From positions 1 to 8,041 of the forward strand of contig CAVBUH010000107.1 in NCBI GenBank assembly GCA_963598415.1: a DNA stretch of 8,041 bases, written 5' to 3'. The notes beneath the pieces are model-generated. The model was not told the DNA's origin, made no database searches, and saw only the letters and a list, made by a program, of their open reading frames with translations. The DNA comes from Colimorpha_A sp900556615 (lineage in GTDB: Bacteria; Bacillota; Clostridia; Oscillospirales; CAG-272). Position numbers and translations under genes: made by a program. Positions within the stretch are counted from its first letter, which is position 1; each line of letters opens with the position of its first letter. This document shows, piece by piece, positions 1 through 5,551 of the stretch.

Positions 1-12
1 TTATTATACCAT

Positions 13-771
13 TTGAGGGCTTTTTGTGCAACTTTTTCTTTTCAGATACGCTCTAATACAAATGGTATGATTATAGGAATAATTATTATCGGCGCACTGA
101 TAGCTATCCCATTATTAGTTATGAATCTTGGTGCAAATAAGGCTAAGAATAATTATCTGACTGCATATAATACCGCATATGATACAGCCAAAAACTCTAC
201 TTATGAAAAATATAGACAAGCCGGACATGATGTAGGTTATGAAAACTATCATGTTAAAAATGAGGTAGATATTTACGTTGGTGATATTCAGGAATGCTCG
301 AATCTTGAGATAATGAAGGTAAGCGATTTTGATTACGCTATTAGTAATAAATCTGATAACGCCGAAAAAATTGATTCGGTATTTGAAGTTACTGTCACAG
401 GTACATATTGTGTAAATATGCAGTTGAGTGAATTTATAATTGATAACAAAAACAATTCTGTTACCGTAAGGGTTCCAAATCCTGTATTAACTGACTTTAC
501 ATCTAAATATGAAATGTTATATTTTTCAAAGAATGGCACTATTCTTAATATTTTCGATAAAGGAAATTATCGTGAAGGTGAAGATTTTGCAATACAGCAG
601 TTGACTGAATGCAAAGCTGAAATAATGCACAGTCTTGAATATAACCAAGAAAATAATCGAAATGCGGAAGAATCTGCAAGAAGCGTTTTAACGAATATAA
701 TTAAAAGACTTAATCCTGAAATTCCTGACCTAAAAGTATATATTGAATTCTCTAATACTATCATTGTTTAA
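13..771 (+). CDS. DUF4230-like membrane-anchored protein, 5' end uncertain
   Basis: The reading frame is open to the left edge, so the gene may begin outside the window. Inside it, TTG at 13 and ATG at 67 are possible starts, and neither has a clear ribosome binding site. The ATG at 67 would put a single hydrophobic segment (MIIGIIIIGALIAIPLLVM) at the very N-terminus, as in a signal anchor. The rest is hydrophilic: a mixed alpha/beta stretch around VTGTYCVNMQLSEF and VTVRVPNP, then a helical part and a C-terminal LKVYIEF strand. This resembles the DUF4230 family of anchored extracytoplasmic proteins, whose function is unknown. It converges on the truncated parA and ends five bases before a hairpin terminator. 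It is AT-rich, unlike the parA operon, so it probably belongs to a different DNA segment. The family call is from remembered pattern only. Confidence 0.55.
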   Translation: MRAFCATFSFQIRSNTNGMIIGIIIIGALIAIPLLVMNLGANKAKNNYLTAYNTAYDTAKNSTYEKYRQAGHDVGYENYHVKNEVDIYVGDIQECSNLEIMKVSDFDYAISNKSDNAEKIDSVFEVTVTGTYCVNMQLSEFIIDNKNNSVTVRVPNPVLTDFTSKYEMLYFSKNGTILNIFDKGNYREGEDFAIQQLTECKAEIMHSLEYNQENNRNAEESARSVLTNIIKRLNPEIPDLKVYIEFSNTIIV

Positions 772-1436
772 CCCCAAAAGTACTGATAGCTCATATAATG
801 AACAATCAGTACTTTTCTTGTCATAATATCAGTTAACCAACACATTTCGCTTAATCTATCATCAGCTGTTGTCAGAAGGATGCCGAGCAGTTTCAGGTTC
901 GGATTTATGGTAGCCTGCACCTGACTGATTATATCCGTTATAGCCTTCAATGCTTTGCGTGAGAACTCCTGTGTCTGTGCAGGAATGATAACCCCGTCTG
1001 CTGCCACAAGTACGTTCAGTACCAACACACCAAGCGAAGGCTGGCAGTCGATTATGATATAGTCATATTCGTCCTTTATTGCCGCAAACATTCTTTTCAG
1101 CACAGTTTCCCTTGACATTACAGACACAAGATACATCTCCGCACCTGCAAGCGAAATGTCCGCAGGAAGATACTCCACACCGTCATTCTTTTCGCTGACC
1201 TGAATAATATCGTGAAGATCAATACTCTCCCCTCTGACAAAACGCTCCATCATCTGACTGATAGTATCAGAAGATTCCTCTTCATATCCGAGATATGTTG
1301 AAGCATCACCCTGCGGATCAAGGTCAACGATAAGAACCCTTTTTCCTTTCATTTTAAGTGCCGCACCGAGATTCACAGCACTGGAACTTTTCAATGTGCC
1401 GCCCTTCTGATTGCTAAGGCTAAGAATTTTTCCCAT
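768..1436 (-). CDS. parA: ParA/Soj-type partition ATPase, C-terminally truncated
   Basis: A deviant-Walker ATPase of the ParA/MinD family, which in plasmids drives partition with a centromere-binding partner. It carries a Walker A motif NQKGGTLKSSSAVNL (about residues 9-23), the VLIVDLDPQGDAS strand-loop and a Walker B YDYIIIDCQPSLG. The usual glycine before the catalytic lysine is leucine here (KGGTLKSS rather than KGGxGKT/S), although both lysines are kept. I chose ATG at 1436 because GGAGAG sits at proper distance from it. A GTG at 1445 would overlap the upstream stop (GTGA) but lies too close to that site. The protein is about 222 residues against roughly 250-275 for the family. Recognisable sequence ends near LLGILLTTADD, and the last 15-25 residues are encoded by the terminator of the opposing gene. 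It is probably a truncated gene, whose activity is doubtful. Confidence 0.8.
   Translation of the reverse strand: MGKILSLSNQKGGTLKSSSAVNLGAALKMKGKRVLIVDLDPQGDASTYLGYEEESSDTISQMMERFVRGESIDLHDIIQVSEKNDGVEYLPADISLAGAEMYLVSVMSRETVLKRMFAAIKDEYDYIIIDCQPSLGVLVLNVLVAADGVIIPAQTQEFSRKALKAITDIISQVQATINPNLKLLGILLTTADDRLSEMCWLTDIMTRKVLIVHYMSYQYFWG
776..818 (+). terminator. Hairpin terminator after the DUF4230-like gene
   Basis: A perfect 12-bp inverted repeat, AAAAGTACTGAT (776-787) and ATCAGTACTTTT (805-816), encloses a 17-base loop. The flanking A and T tracts let it work on either strand. It follows the + strand stop codon by five bases. It also lies inside the last codons of the minus-strand parA frame, which is unusual and suggests that it was not originally parA sequence. 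Confidence 0.65.
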
Positions 1437-1441
1437 AAAGA

Positions 1442-1852
1442 TCACTCTCCAATCCGAATATTATCGACTTTTTTCTGCATAGCTTTCAGCACATTCACAA
1501 GAAATGCCGCGTCCGTATCCTCAAAATCCTCGTCCTCATCAAGGCCGAGCTTAACATCGGGGATAACATGAATATCAAGGAAATCCAGCCTTTCACGGAT
1601 ATATCTTGCGAGTGCGGTCCTGATCCCCATTGCCATATTCATATCGGTATCTGCGATATCAATTATGTACTCCTGCATTGCTGCAACAGTCATTTCCACC
1701 TGTTCATAGTCAAGGTCATCAAGGAAGCCTGCCATTGATGAAGCGGCGATGTCTTCCCACTGTTCATAATCGTCCTCAACCTCGCAGCAGTAACCGATGT
1801 CCTCAACAATATCCTGCACTCTCTCATAGCTTTCATCTGAAATTCTTAACAT
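1442..1852 (-). CDS. Acidic small protein of the parA operon, unknown function
   Basis: I do not recognise a family. The 136-residue product is strikingly acidic, with about 36 Asp/Glu and a run LDEDEDFEDTD near residues 104-114. It looks mostly helical, has no signal peptide or membrane segment, and is likely cytoplasmic. ATG at 1852 is preceded by AAAGGAG, which lies in the last codons of the upstream gene. Its stop overlaps a possible GTG start of parA by four bases, so the genes are one operon and probably translationally coupled. Position between parA and a coiled-coil protein suggests a partition or maintenance accessory, or a DNA-mimicking acidic partner. Both are inferences. Confidence 0.6.
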   Translation of the reverse strand: MLRISDESYERVQDIVEDIGYCCEVEDDYEQWEDIAASSMAGFLDDLDYEQVEMTVAAMQEYIIDIADTDMNMAMGIRTALARYIRERLDFLDIHVIPDVKLGLDEDEDFEDTDAAFLVNVLKAMQKKVDNIRIGE

Positions 1853-1858
1853 AGTTCA

Positions 1859-2134
1859 TTACTCCTTTGTGGTTTTATTGTCAAGGTCAATACCGCAGTT
1901 CTTTTTCAGAAGTGCTTTGACCGATTCGGTAGGTTCATAACGTGTGCTTTTCAGGGTTTCAAGGTATTGGCTTTCTTCCTCCCTCTTTTTTCGGCGATTC
2001 TCTGCGGCAATGACCGCCTTTTTATACATACGTTCTTTCTTTTCTGCCTGCTTTGCCTTGACTTCCTCATGTGCTTTCAGAAATGCCGCTGCGATTTTAA
2101 GGTCTGTTTGCAGCTTTTCAGCTTCATTTTCCAT
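1859..2134 (-). CDS. Lysine/glutamate-rich coiled-coil protein, unknown function
   Basis: First gene of the minus-strand parA operon, 91 residues. Almost the whole protein is a charged helix (AAFLKAHEEVKAKQAEKKER, then AAENRRKKREEESQYLETL), so a coiled coil or an extended basic helix is likely. The C-terminal third (YEPTESVKALLKKNCGIDL) could be a short folded cap. The start at ATG 2134 is supported by AAAGGA ten bases upstream and by a promoter at 2180-2208. The stop is six bases before the next start. No family is recognised. A role as an adaptor of the ParA ATPase or in replication control is a guess from context only. Confidence 0.6.
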   Translation of the reverse strand: MENEAEKLQTDLKIAAAFLKAHEEVKAKQAEKKERMYKKAVIAAENRRKKREEESQYLETLKSTRYEPTESVKALLKKNCGIDLDNKTTKE

Positions 2135-2179
2135 TGTTTTTTCGTCCTTTCAATGTTTTGTGTTTTTCCTTATAGTTTT

Positions 2180-2208
2180 ATATTACTACTTATATAAGTA
2201 TATTTCAA
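2180..2208 (-). promoter_or_regulatory. Promoter of the parA operon with operator in its spacer
   Basis: On the minus strand, -35 TTGAAA (2203-2208) and -10 TAATAT (2180-2185) are separated by exactly 17 bases. A perfect 14-bp palindrome occupies 14 of those 17 bases. A protein bound there would exclude RNA polymerase. The transcript would begin some 40 bases before the coiled-coil gene. Confidence 0.7.
2187..2200. promoter_or_regulatory. Operator palindrome, copy 1
   Basis: TACTTATATAAGTA is a perfect 14-bp palindrome. An identical copy lies 76 bp to the right. Each copy is centred in the spacer of one of two divergent promoters, and the neighbouring gene encodes an RHH protein, the usual type of repressor for such short AT-rich palindromes. 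That the RHH protein binds here is inference. Confidence 0.7.
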
Positions 2209-2256
2209 TAGTAATTTCAGACAAATCTCCATTAAAAAGTTTGTCCTGTCTGCTAA

Positions 2257-2285
2257 TTGATTTACTTATATAAGTATGTTATACT
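2257..2285 (+). promoter_or_regulatory. Promoter of the RHH regulator gene
   Basis: -35 TTGATT (2257-2262), a 17-base spacer, and -10 TATACT (2280-2285) preceded by TGT, giving an extended -10. Transcription would start near 2292, downstream of the in-frame ATG at 2289, so translation must use the later ATG at 2322. With no terminator seen before the GNAT gene, this promoter probably also reads into it. Confidence 0.7.
2263..2276. promoter_or_regulatory. Operator palindrome, copy 2
   Basis: Second identical copy of TACTTATATAAGTA. It starts at the first base after the -35 of the RHH gene's promoter, which implies negative autoregulation. It could double as a partition site, since RHH centromere-binding proteins often use operator DNA as the centromere. 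Confidence 0.7.
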
Positions 2286-2321
2286 ACCATGTTGAGATAT
2301 TTATGTTATGGAGATGAAATT

Positions 2322-2543
2322 ATGCCCGTATCCGAAAAGCAGAAAGGATATTCCCGCAAATGGGATAAGGATAATATGCGAACCCTTGCCACCCGTGTCC
2401 GTACCGATGTTGCAGAGGATTTCAAGAAATACTGCGAGGAAAAAGGTACTTCCTGCACTTCCGAGGTCAAGCGGCTTATTGAAGCTGCTCTGGAGGAGTG
2501 GTACAAGGAGCTGGAAGAACGGGAAAAGCAGGATAAAAAATAA
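2322..2543 (+). CDS. Ribbon-helix-helix DNA-binding protein (CopG/Arc type)
   Basis: A 73-residue basic protein with the RHH plan: a short basic N-terminus, a beta strand around RTLATRV, helix A (VAEDFKKYCEEKG) and helix B (TSEVKRLIEAALEEW), then a charged tail. RHH dimers insert a two-stranded ribbon in the major groove of short palindromes. ATG 2322 is chosen over ATG 2289 because GGAG lies eight bases before it and the promoter would start transcription after 2289. Two identical palindromes sit in the promoter of this gene and in that of the divergent parA operon, so it is probably an autorepressor that also controls parA. As a small DNA-binding partner next to parA it is also a candidate for the centromere-binding ParB role. 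The family call is firm in type, not in name. Confidence 0.75.
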   Translation: MPVSEKQKGYSRKWDKDNMRTLATRVRTDVAEDFKKYCEEKGTSCTSEVKRLIEAALEEWYKELEEREKQDKK

Positions 2544-2558
2544 AGTTAAAGTTATTGT

Positions 2559-2590
2559 GAGCATTTCTGCTCGACAGATCGGAATTTTTG
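2559..2590 (+). repeat. Two-hairpin element, copy A (left of GNAT gene)
   Basis: Hairpin 1 is GAGCA (2559-2563), loop TTTC, TGCTC (2568-2572). Hairpin 2 abuts it: GACAGAT (2573-2579), loop CGGA, then ATTTTTG with five of seven pairs counting one wobble. Bases 2567-2587 match 5846-5866 at 20 of 21 positions. It lies 25 bases before the GNAT start codon, so it would be in that gene's 5' leader. Confidence 0.6.
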
Positions 2591-2615
2591 CGATAACCAT
2601 TAATGAGGTATGTAA

Positions 2616-3155
2616 ATGAAGGCAATAGAAACAGAGCGATTATTTTTACGGGAATGGGAAAAAAATGATGTTAGTGATTTATTTGATATTATGAAAAATT
2701 CTTCGATCATCATCGGCGGATGGAAACCTCATTCAGACATAAATACTTCTATTGAGATTTTAAAGGAATATATTGAAAGTGATGAACGATGGGCTGTTGA
2801 GCTGAAGGATACAAGAAAAGTAATTGGCAGTATAAGGGTTTATCCTGATAATAATCGTGGTAATTTTTTTGCTAAAACTATAAACTATGTTTTATCCGAA
2901 GATTATTGGGGAAACGGTTATATGACGGAGGCGGTTAAACGGATTATTGAATATTTGTTTGAAGAATTAAATATAGATTTACTATCCGCTTTCCATTATC
3001 CTAATAATGACAAGTCCCAAAAGGTCCTTGAAAAATGTGGGTTTAAGTATGAAATTACAATAGAACAAGGCTCTATAAGATACGATGGACAAGTTTTTGA
3101 TGCAGTGTGCTATTCAATTTTAAAATCTGATTATTTTCAAAACAAATTATTATAA
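2616..3155 (+). CDS. GNAT N-acetyltransferase, RimJ/RimL type
   Basis: A 179-residue acetyltransferase of the RimJ/RimL branch of the GNAT superfamily, which moves acetyl from acetyl-CoA to an amine such as a protein N-terminus or a small molecule. It shows the opening IETERLFLREWEKNDVSDLF, the central GSIRVYP strand, the acetyl-CoA loop region LSEDYWGNGYMTEAVKRII (about residues 93-111) and the closing motif NDKSQKVLEKCGFKYE. ATG 2616 has GAGG seven bases upstream. It has no promoter of its own that I can see and probably depends on read-through from the RHH gene. It is AT-rich, lies on the opposite strand from the mobilization genes, and is bracketed by element copies A and D, so it looks like cargo. 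The substrate cannot be told. A role in resistance or in toxin-type acetylation is possible but not shown. Confidence 0.8.
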   Translation: MKAIETERLFLREWEKNDVSDLFDIMKNSSIIIGGWKPHSDINTSIEILKEYIESDERWAVELKDTRKVIGSIRVYPDNNRGNFFAKTINYVLSEDYWGNGYMTEAVKRIIEYLFEELNIDLLSAFHYPNNDKSQKVLEKCGFKYEITIEQGSIRYDGQVFDAVCYSILKSDYFQNKLL

Positions 3156-3157
3156 TT

Positions 3158-3175
3158 GACAACTTCCAATTTATA
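3158..3175 (-). repeat. Decayed inverted copy D of the hairpin element (right of GNAT gene)
   Basis: GACAACTTCCAATTTAT (3158-3174) matches the right-end element of the HNH-like gene (7077-7093) at 15 of 17 positions. It is inverted relative to copy A. Only hairpin 2 is recognisable, with five of six pairs when read on the minus strand, and hairpin 1 is lost. It begins two bases after the GNAT stop codon. Confidence 0.4.
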
Positions 3176-3184
3176 TGGATATTC

Positions 3185-3218
3185 AGCACCGCAAGCACAG
3201 CCGCCTACGGTGCTTTTC
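3185..3218 (+). terminator. Hairpin terminator after the GNAT gene
   Basis: Stem AGCACCG (3185-3191) with CGGTGCT (3208-3214), a 16-base loop, then a short T run (CTTTTCTG). It serves the + strand, because no T run follows the stem on the other strand. Its sequence and position echo the terminator at 7109-7139. Confidence 0.6.
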
Positions 3219-3230
3219 TGTTGCTCCCAG

Positions 3231-3545
3231 TCACTCCCCTATGTCATGTATAAGCCACTTTTCGATCTTCGCAGCAAAATATTTATCCATATCCATCGTC
3301 TTTGTCTGCTCGGTGACTTCTATCCTGAACCATACCTCAACAGGCTTGTTAAGATTCAGCGAGAAAATACCCATAAGATTTCTGGCATCAATGGCAAAAG
3401 TCCCGCTCCTGACCTCTGCGGAAACAACAAACTTTTCCAGTCCGTTCATAACACCGCAGAACTCATTGACATCATTTATCGCCTTGAAAGCGATCTTGAA
3501 AAAATATTCTTCCTCATGCGACGAGTGGTTTCTCCTATTTTTCAT
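3231..3545 (-). CDS. HPr-like domain protein, phosphorylation sites absent
   Basis: A 104-residue product whose C-terminal two thirds resemble the PTS phosphocarrier HPr. FVVSAEVRSGTFAIDARNLMGIFSLNLNKPVEV (about residues 39-71) aligns with the HPr strand-helix segment ending in the signature SIMGLMSL. In HPr a histidine near residue 15 and a serine near 46 are phosphorylated. Here the region where the histidine should be reads KAINDVNEF and the serine position is Asn (DARNLMG), so neither is available. It therefore cannot be a normal phosphocarrier and may use the HPr fold for protein contacts. The start overlaps the end of the relaxase gene by 11 bases, so it is the last gene of the mobilization operon and probably translationally coupled. 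A role in transfer control is inferred. Confidence 0.6.
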   Translation of the reverse strand: MKNRRNHSSHEEEYFFKIAFKAINDVNEFCGVMNGLEKFVVSAEVRSGTFAIDARNLMGIFSLNLNKPVEVWFRIEVTEQTKTMDMDKYFAAKIEKWLIHDIGE

Positions 3546-4983
3546 AGTAATATTTTCTTTCCTGTTCGTGATTTTCTTCTATTTCAACAGCCTGTGCCAT
3601 ACGTTCCTGATCTTCCCTTGCTTTTTCAAGCAGAAAATCGGAATTGTTCTGCACCTGCTGAGTATATGTATCATAGTAATCGGTAAGCTTGTCCCGCTCG
3701 GCTTTGACAGCCTTTATATTTTCATCAAGATTATCAAGCTGACATTTGAGGTTTTCAAGCATCAGCTTCTTTTCCTGAAGATGTTCGGGAGCATATATAC
3801 CCTTATCCGCAAGATAACTGAGTTTTTTCAGCTCTTCCCTTTCGGCTTTTGTCATGGATTTTTTCCTGACAAGCTCCTTGTATCGTGGGAAATCCACAAT
3901 GATCTTTTCGGTTTCGGAAATTTTGTCCTCAAGCTTTTTCTTGACGTTAAGCACTTCTGTATATCTACCCTCTGCCTTGTCCACCACACTTTGGAAAGCA
4001 TCAATGGTGTGGATATTGTTGTCATGCAGGAAATTCAGAAGCTCGAAATTTTTCAGAACTGAACGGTACGAAACATAATACGGTCTTTCGGGTTCTGGTG
4101 ACTTATACAGTATAATCTGTATCTGCCGCAGGCAAATCGCACACTCTCTCTGAATACCGCTGTACTTGTTTACCTCTGATAGCGGCATTTCAAAGTTTTT
4201 ATGCTCAATGCGATAAGCAAGATGTTCAAGAAAATATCCGTCACCAAGTCTGTATGTACGAATGGCTTTTCTGTCAGGCTTGACTTTTATCGAAAGATAC
4301 TTTTTTAGATTTACGCCGTATCCTTTTTCTTTCAGCTTTTTCACAAGATCATCAATGCTTCTCACATCATCACGCATAACAAGTTCATCAAGCTCGGCTT
4401 TCAGATTTTCTTTCCATGAATTTTTTCGCTGCCGTGACAGATAATCGCCGTATTTATGATTATACGTTTTCTTCGGACACTCGATAATGCTGATATGATT
4501 TTTGAGAGCAATTTTATCCGAAATTGCTTTGCATCGGTTCAGAGATTTTTTATCGGCTCTCCAAAGCTTTCCGTCATCATCATAAGGACATACAACGAAA
4601 TGATTATGGTAATGACCTTTGTCCGTGTGAGTAGAGATAAGAACCTGAAACTTGTTCCCGAAAACCTCCTGCGCCCATTCCACTCCGATGCGGTGAGCTT
4701 CATTTTCCGTAAGCTCGCCCACTTTGAAGGACTGAATGTAATGATGCAGCCGCACACGTTCTTTTCCGCCGAGAATTTCATTTTTCATAAAAAGCGACTT
4801 CTTCCAAAATCTCTGACCGCTGAAATGTTCAAAAGCCTGCTCCATTTCCTTGTATGCGATATGCGGATCCGCTGAGCAATTCATACCGGTGATGAGAGCT
4901 TTTTTCGTTTTGTTTTCATTCGCCACATACTCCAGCAGTTTCAGCGGAGAGCCATGTACCGGAACATACTTAATGATCGGCAT
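3535..4983 (-). CDS. mobA: MobP-type relaxase (mobilization nuclease)
   Basis: A 482-residue conjugative relaxase of the Relaxase/MobA family (Pfam PF03432). It nicks one strand at oriT, stays bound to the 5' end through a tyrosine and pilots it into the recipient. Motif I gives the likely catalytic Tyr19 in LKLLEYVANENKT. Motif II is HHYIQSFKVGE (residues 80-90). Motif III, the metal-binding histidine triad, is HTDKGHYHNHF with His119, His124, His126 and His128. The N-terminal 200 residues are the nuclease. The part from about 340 to 470 is a long charged helix, probably coiled coil. It lies four bases after mobC and overlaps the HPr-like gene. No coupling protein or type IV secretion gene is in view, so transfer probably needs a helper. 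The catalytic set appears complete. Confidence 0.88.
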   Translation of the reverse strand: MPIIKYVPVHGSPLKLLEYVANENKTKKALITGMNCSADPHIAYKEMEQAFEHFSGQRFWKKSLFMKNEILGGKERVRLHHYIQSFKVGELTENEAHRIGVEWAQEVFGNKFQVLISTHTDKGHYHNHFVVCPYDDDGKLWRADKKSLNRCKAISDKIALKNHISIIECPKKTYNHKYGDYLSRQRKNSWKENLKAELDELVMRDDVRSIDDLVKKLKEKGYGVNLKKYLSIKVKPDRKAIRTYRLGDGYFLEHLAYRIEHKNFEMPLSEVNKYSGIQRECAICLRQIQIILYKSPEPERPYYVSYRSVLKNFELLNFLHDNNIHTIDAFQSVVDKAEGRYTEVLNVKKKLEDKISETEKIIVDFPRYKELVRKKSMTKAEREELKKLSYLADKGIYAPEHLQEKKLMLENLKCQLDNLDENIKAVKAERDKLTDYYDTYTQQVQNNSDFLLEKAREDQERMAQAVEIEENHEQERKYYYEK

Positions 4984-4987
4984 TTTC

Positions 4988-5326
4988 TCACTCCATAAGC
5001 ACCGTAGGCTTCAATGGCTTGAGATATTTCTCAAATATCCGTTCCAGTTTCGCATACTGTTCTCTGATCTCTTCAACCATTTCAGCTGTGACTTTGCCCG
5101 TTTCATTCGCCTTTTTTGCGATCTGGTTCAGCTCGTTGCCGATCATTCGGAACGGTCTTGTTACCTCACGGAGTTCGGCAAGATCGTATCTGATAAGCTT
5201 GCCCTGAATTGCCATTTGCTTCACGTAAGCACCGGTACGAAGTCCAAGTTCCGCTGCTTTCTGTGAAACTATGGCGTACTGTTCCTCAGTAAACTTTATA
5301 TGTTTTTCTATATATTTACTGCTCAT
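4988..5326 (-). CDS. mobC: MobC-family mobilization accessory protein
   Basis: A 112-residue relaxosome protein that assists strand opening and relaxase binding at oriT. It starts with an RHH-like segment (IKFTEEQYAIVSQKAAELGLRTGAYVKQMAIQG). The hallmark MobC stretch RMIGNELNQIAKKANETGKVTAEMVEEI lies at about residues 60-87. ATG 5326 is preceded by AAAGGA. It is the first gene of the mobilization operon and ends four bases before the relaxase start. The DNA just upstream has the stacked inverted repeats expected of its target. Confidence 0.85.
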   Translation of the reverse strand: MSSKYIEKHIKFTEEQYAIVSQKAAELGLRTGAYVKQMAIQGKLIRYDLAELREVTRPFRMIGNELNQIAKKANETGKVTAEMVEEIREQYAKLERIFEKYLKPLKPTVLME

Positions 5327-5339
5327 ATATTTGTCCTTT

Positions 5340-5420
5340 CTGTTGTTGGGGTCATAGGGGGATTTCCCCTAAAATGCGGATACTGCGATATCCGCCCCGA
5401 AAAAGTGGATACTTTTTCTA
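5340..5420. other. Candidate origin of transfer (oriT) with stacked hairpins
   Basis: Three inverted repeats lie in a row upstream of mobC. They are AGGGG/CCCCT (5356-5360 and 5366-5370), GCGGATA/TATCCGC (5376-5382 and 5389-5395, loop CTGCGA) and GAAAAAGT/ACTTTTTC (5399-5406 and 5411-5418, loop GGAT). The last two share a direct repeat G(C/T)GGATACT at 5376-5384 and 5405-5413. Position next to mobC-relaxase genes and dense symmetry are typical of MobP oriTs. The nick site is not identified. Confidence 0.45.
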
Positions 5421-5485
5421 CGCTTGCTATCTTCCAACTCCCCCGTATTTTTCAAATTCCTGCGTCTGACCTCTCGGCAAAAAAA

Positions 5486-5539
5486 TCATGCTTTTTCACA
5501 TTTTTTCAACAAGGGAGAATCCCTGACTCGCCTACTCAT
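5486..5539 (-). CDS. Possible 17-codon peptide between HTH gene and oriT region
   Basis: A short frame starting MSRRVRDSPLL and rich in Lys/Arg has AGGAG (5549-5553) nine bases before its ATG, in DNA that overlaps the stop codon of the HTH gene. It ends in an A/T-rich imperfect hairpin. It may be a leader peptide, a relic, or chance. Only the well-placed ribosome binding site argues for it. Confidence 0.2.
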   Translation of the reverse strand: MSRRVRDSPLLKKCEKA

Positions 5540-5551
5540 AAAGCATCACTC

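Noticed and set aside
884..890. GAGCAG matching the hairpin element's outer bases
   Set aside because: It is only six bases inside parA coding sequence, without hairpin 2 or the rest of the core.
1944..2273. + strand frames rich in Phe/Ser/Cys
   Set aside because: They are the reverse of the Lys/Glu-rich coiled-coil gene and read through the operator and promoter region.
2289..2321. Upstream ATG for the RHH gene
   Set aside because: It precedes the predicted transcription start and lacks a ribosome site, whereas ATG 2322 has GGAG at the right distance.
3175..4062. 295-codon + strand frame
   Set aside because: It lies antisense to the relaxase and HPr-like genes and has a Phe/Ile/Ser-rich composition typical of a shadow frame. 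The opposite strand has clear motifs and ribosome sites.
4456..5266. Several + strand frames of 60-140 codons
   Set aside because: They are antisense to the relaxase catalytic region and mobC, with no recognisable domains or ribosome sites.
5476..5515. A/T-tract hairpin as a terminator between the HTH gene and mobC
   Set aside because: The stem is nearly all A-T with a bulge, too weak to call. It is mentioned only as context.
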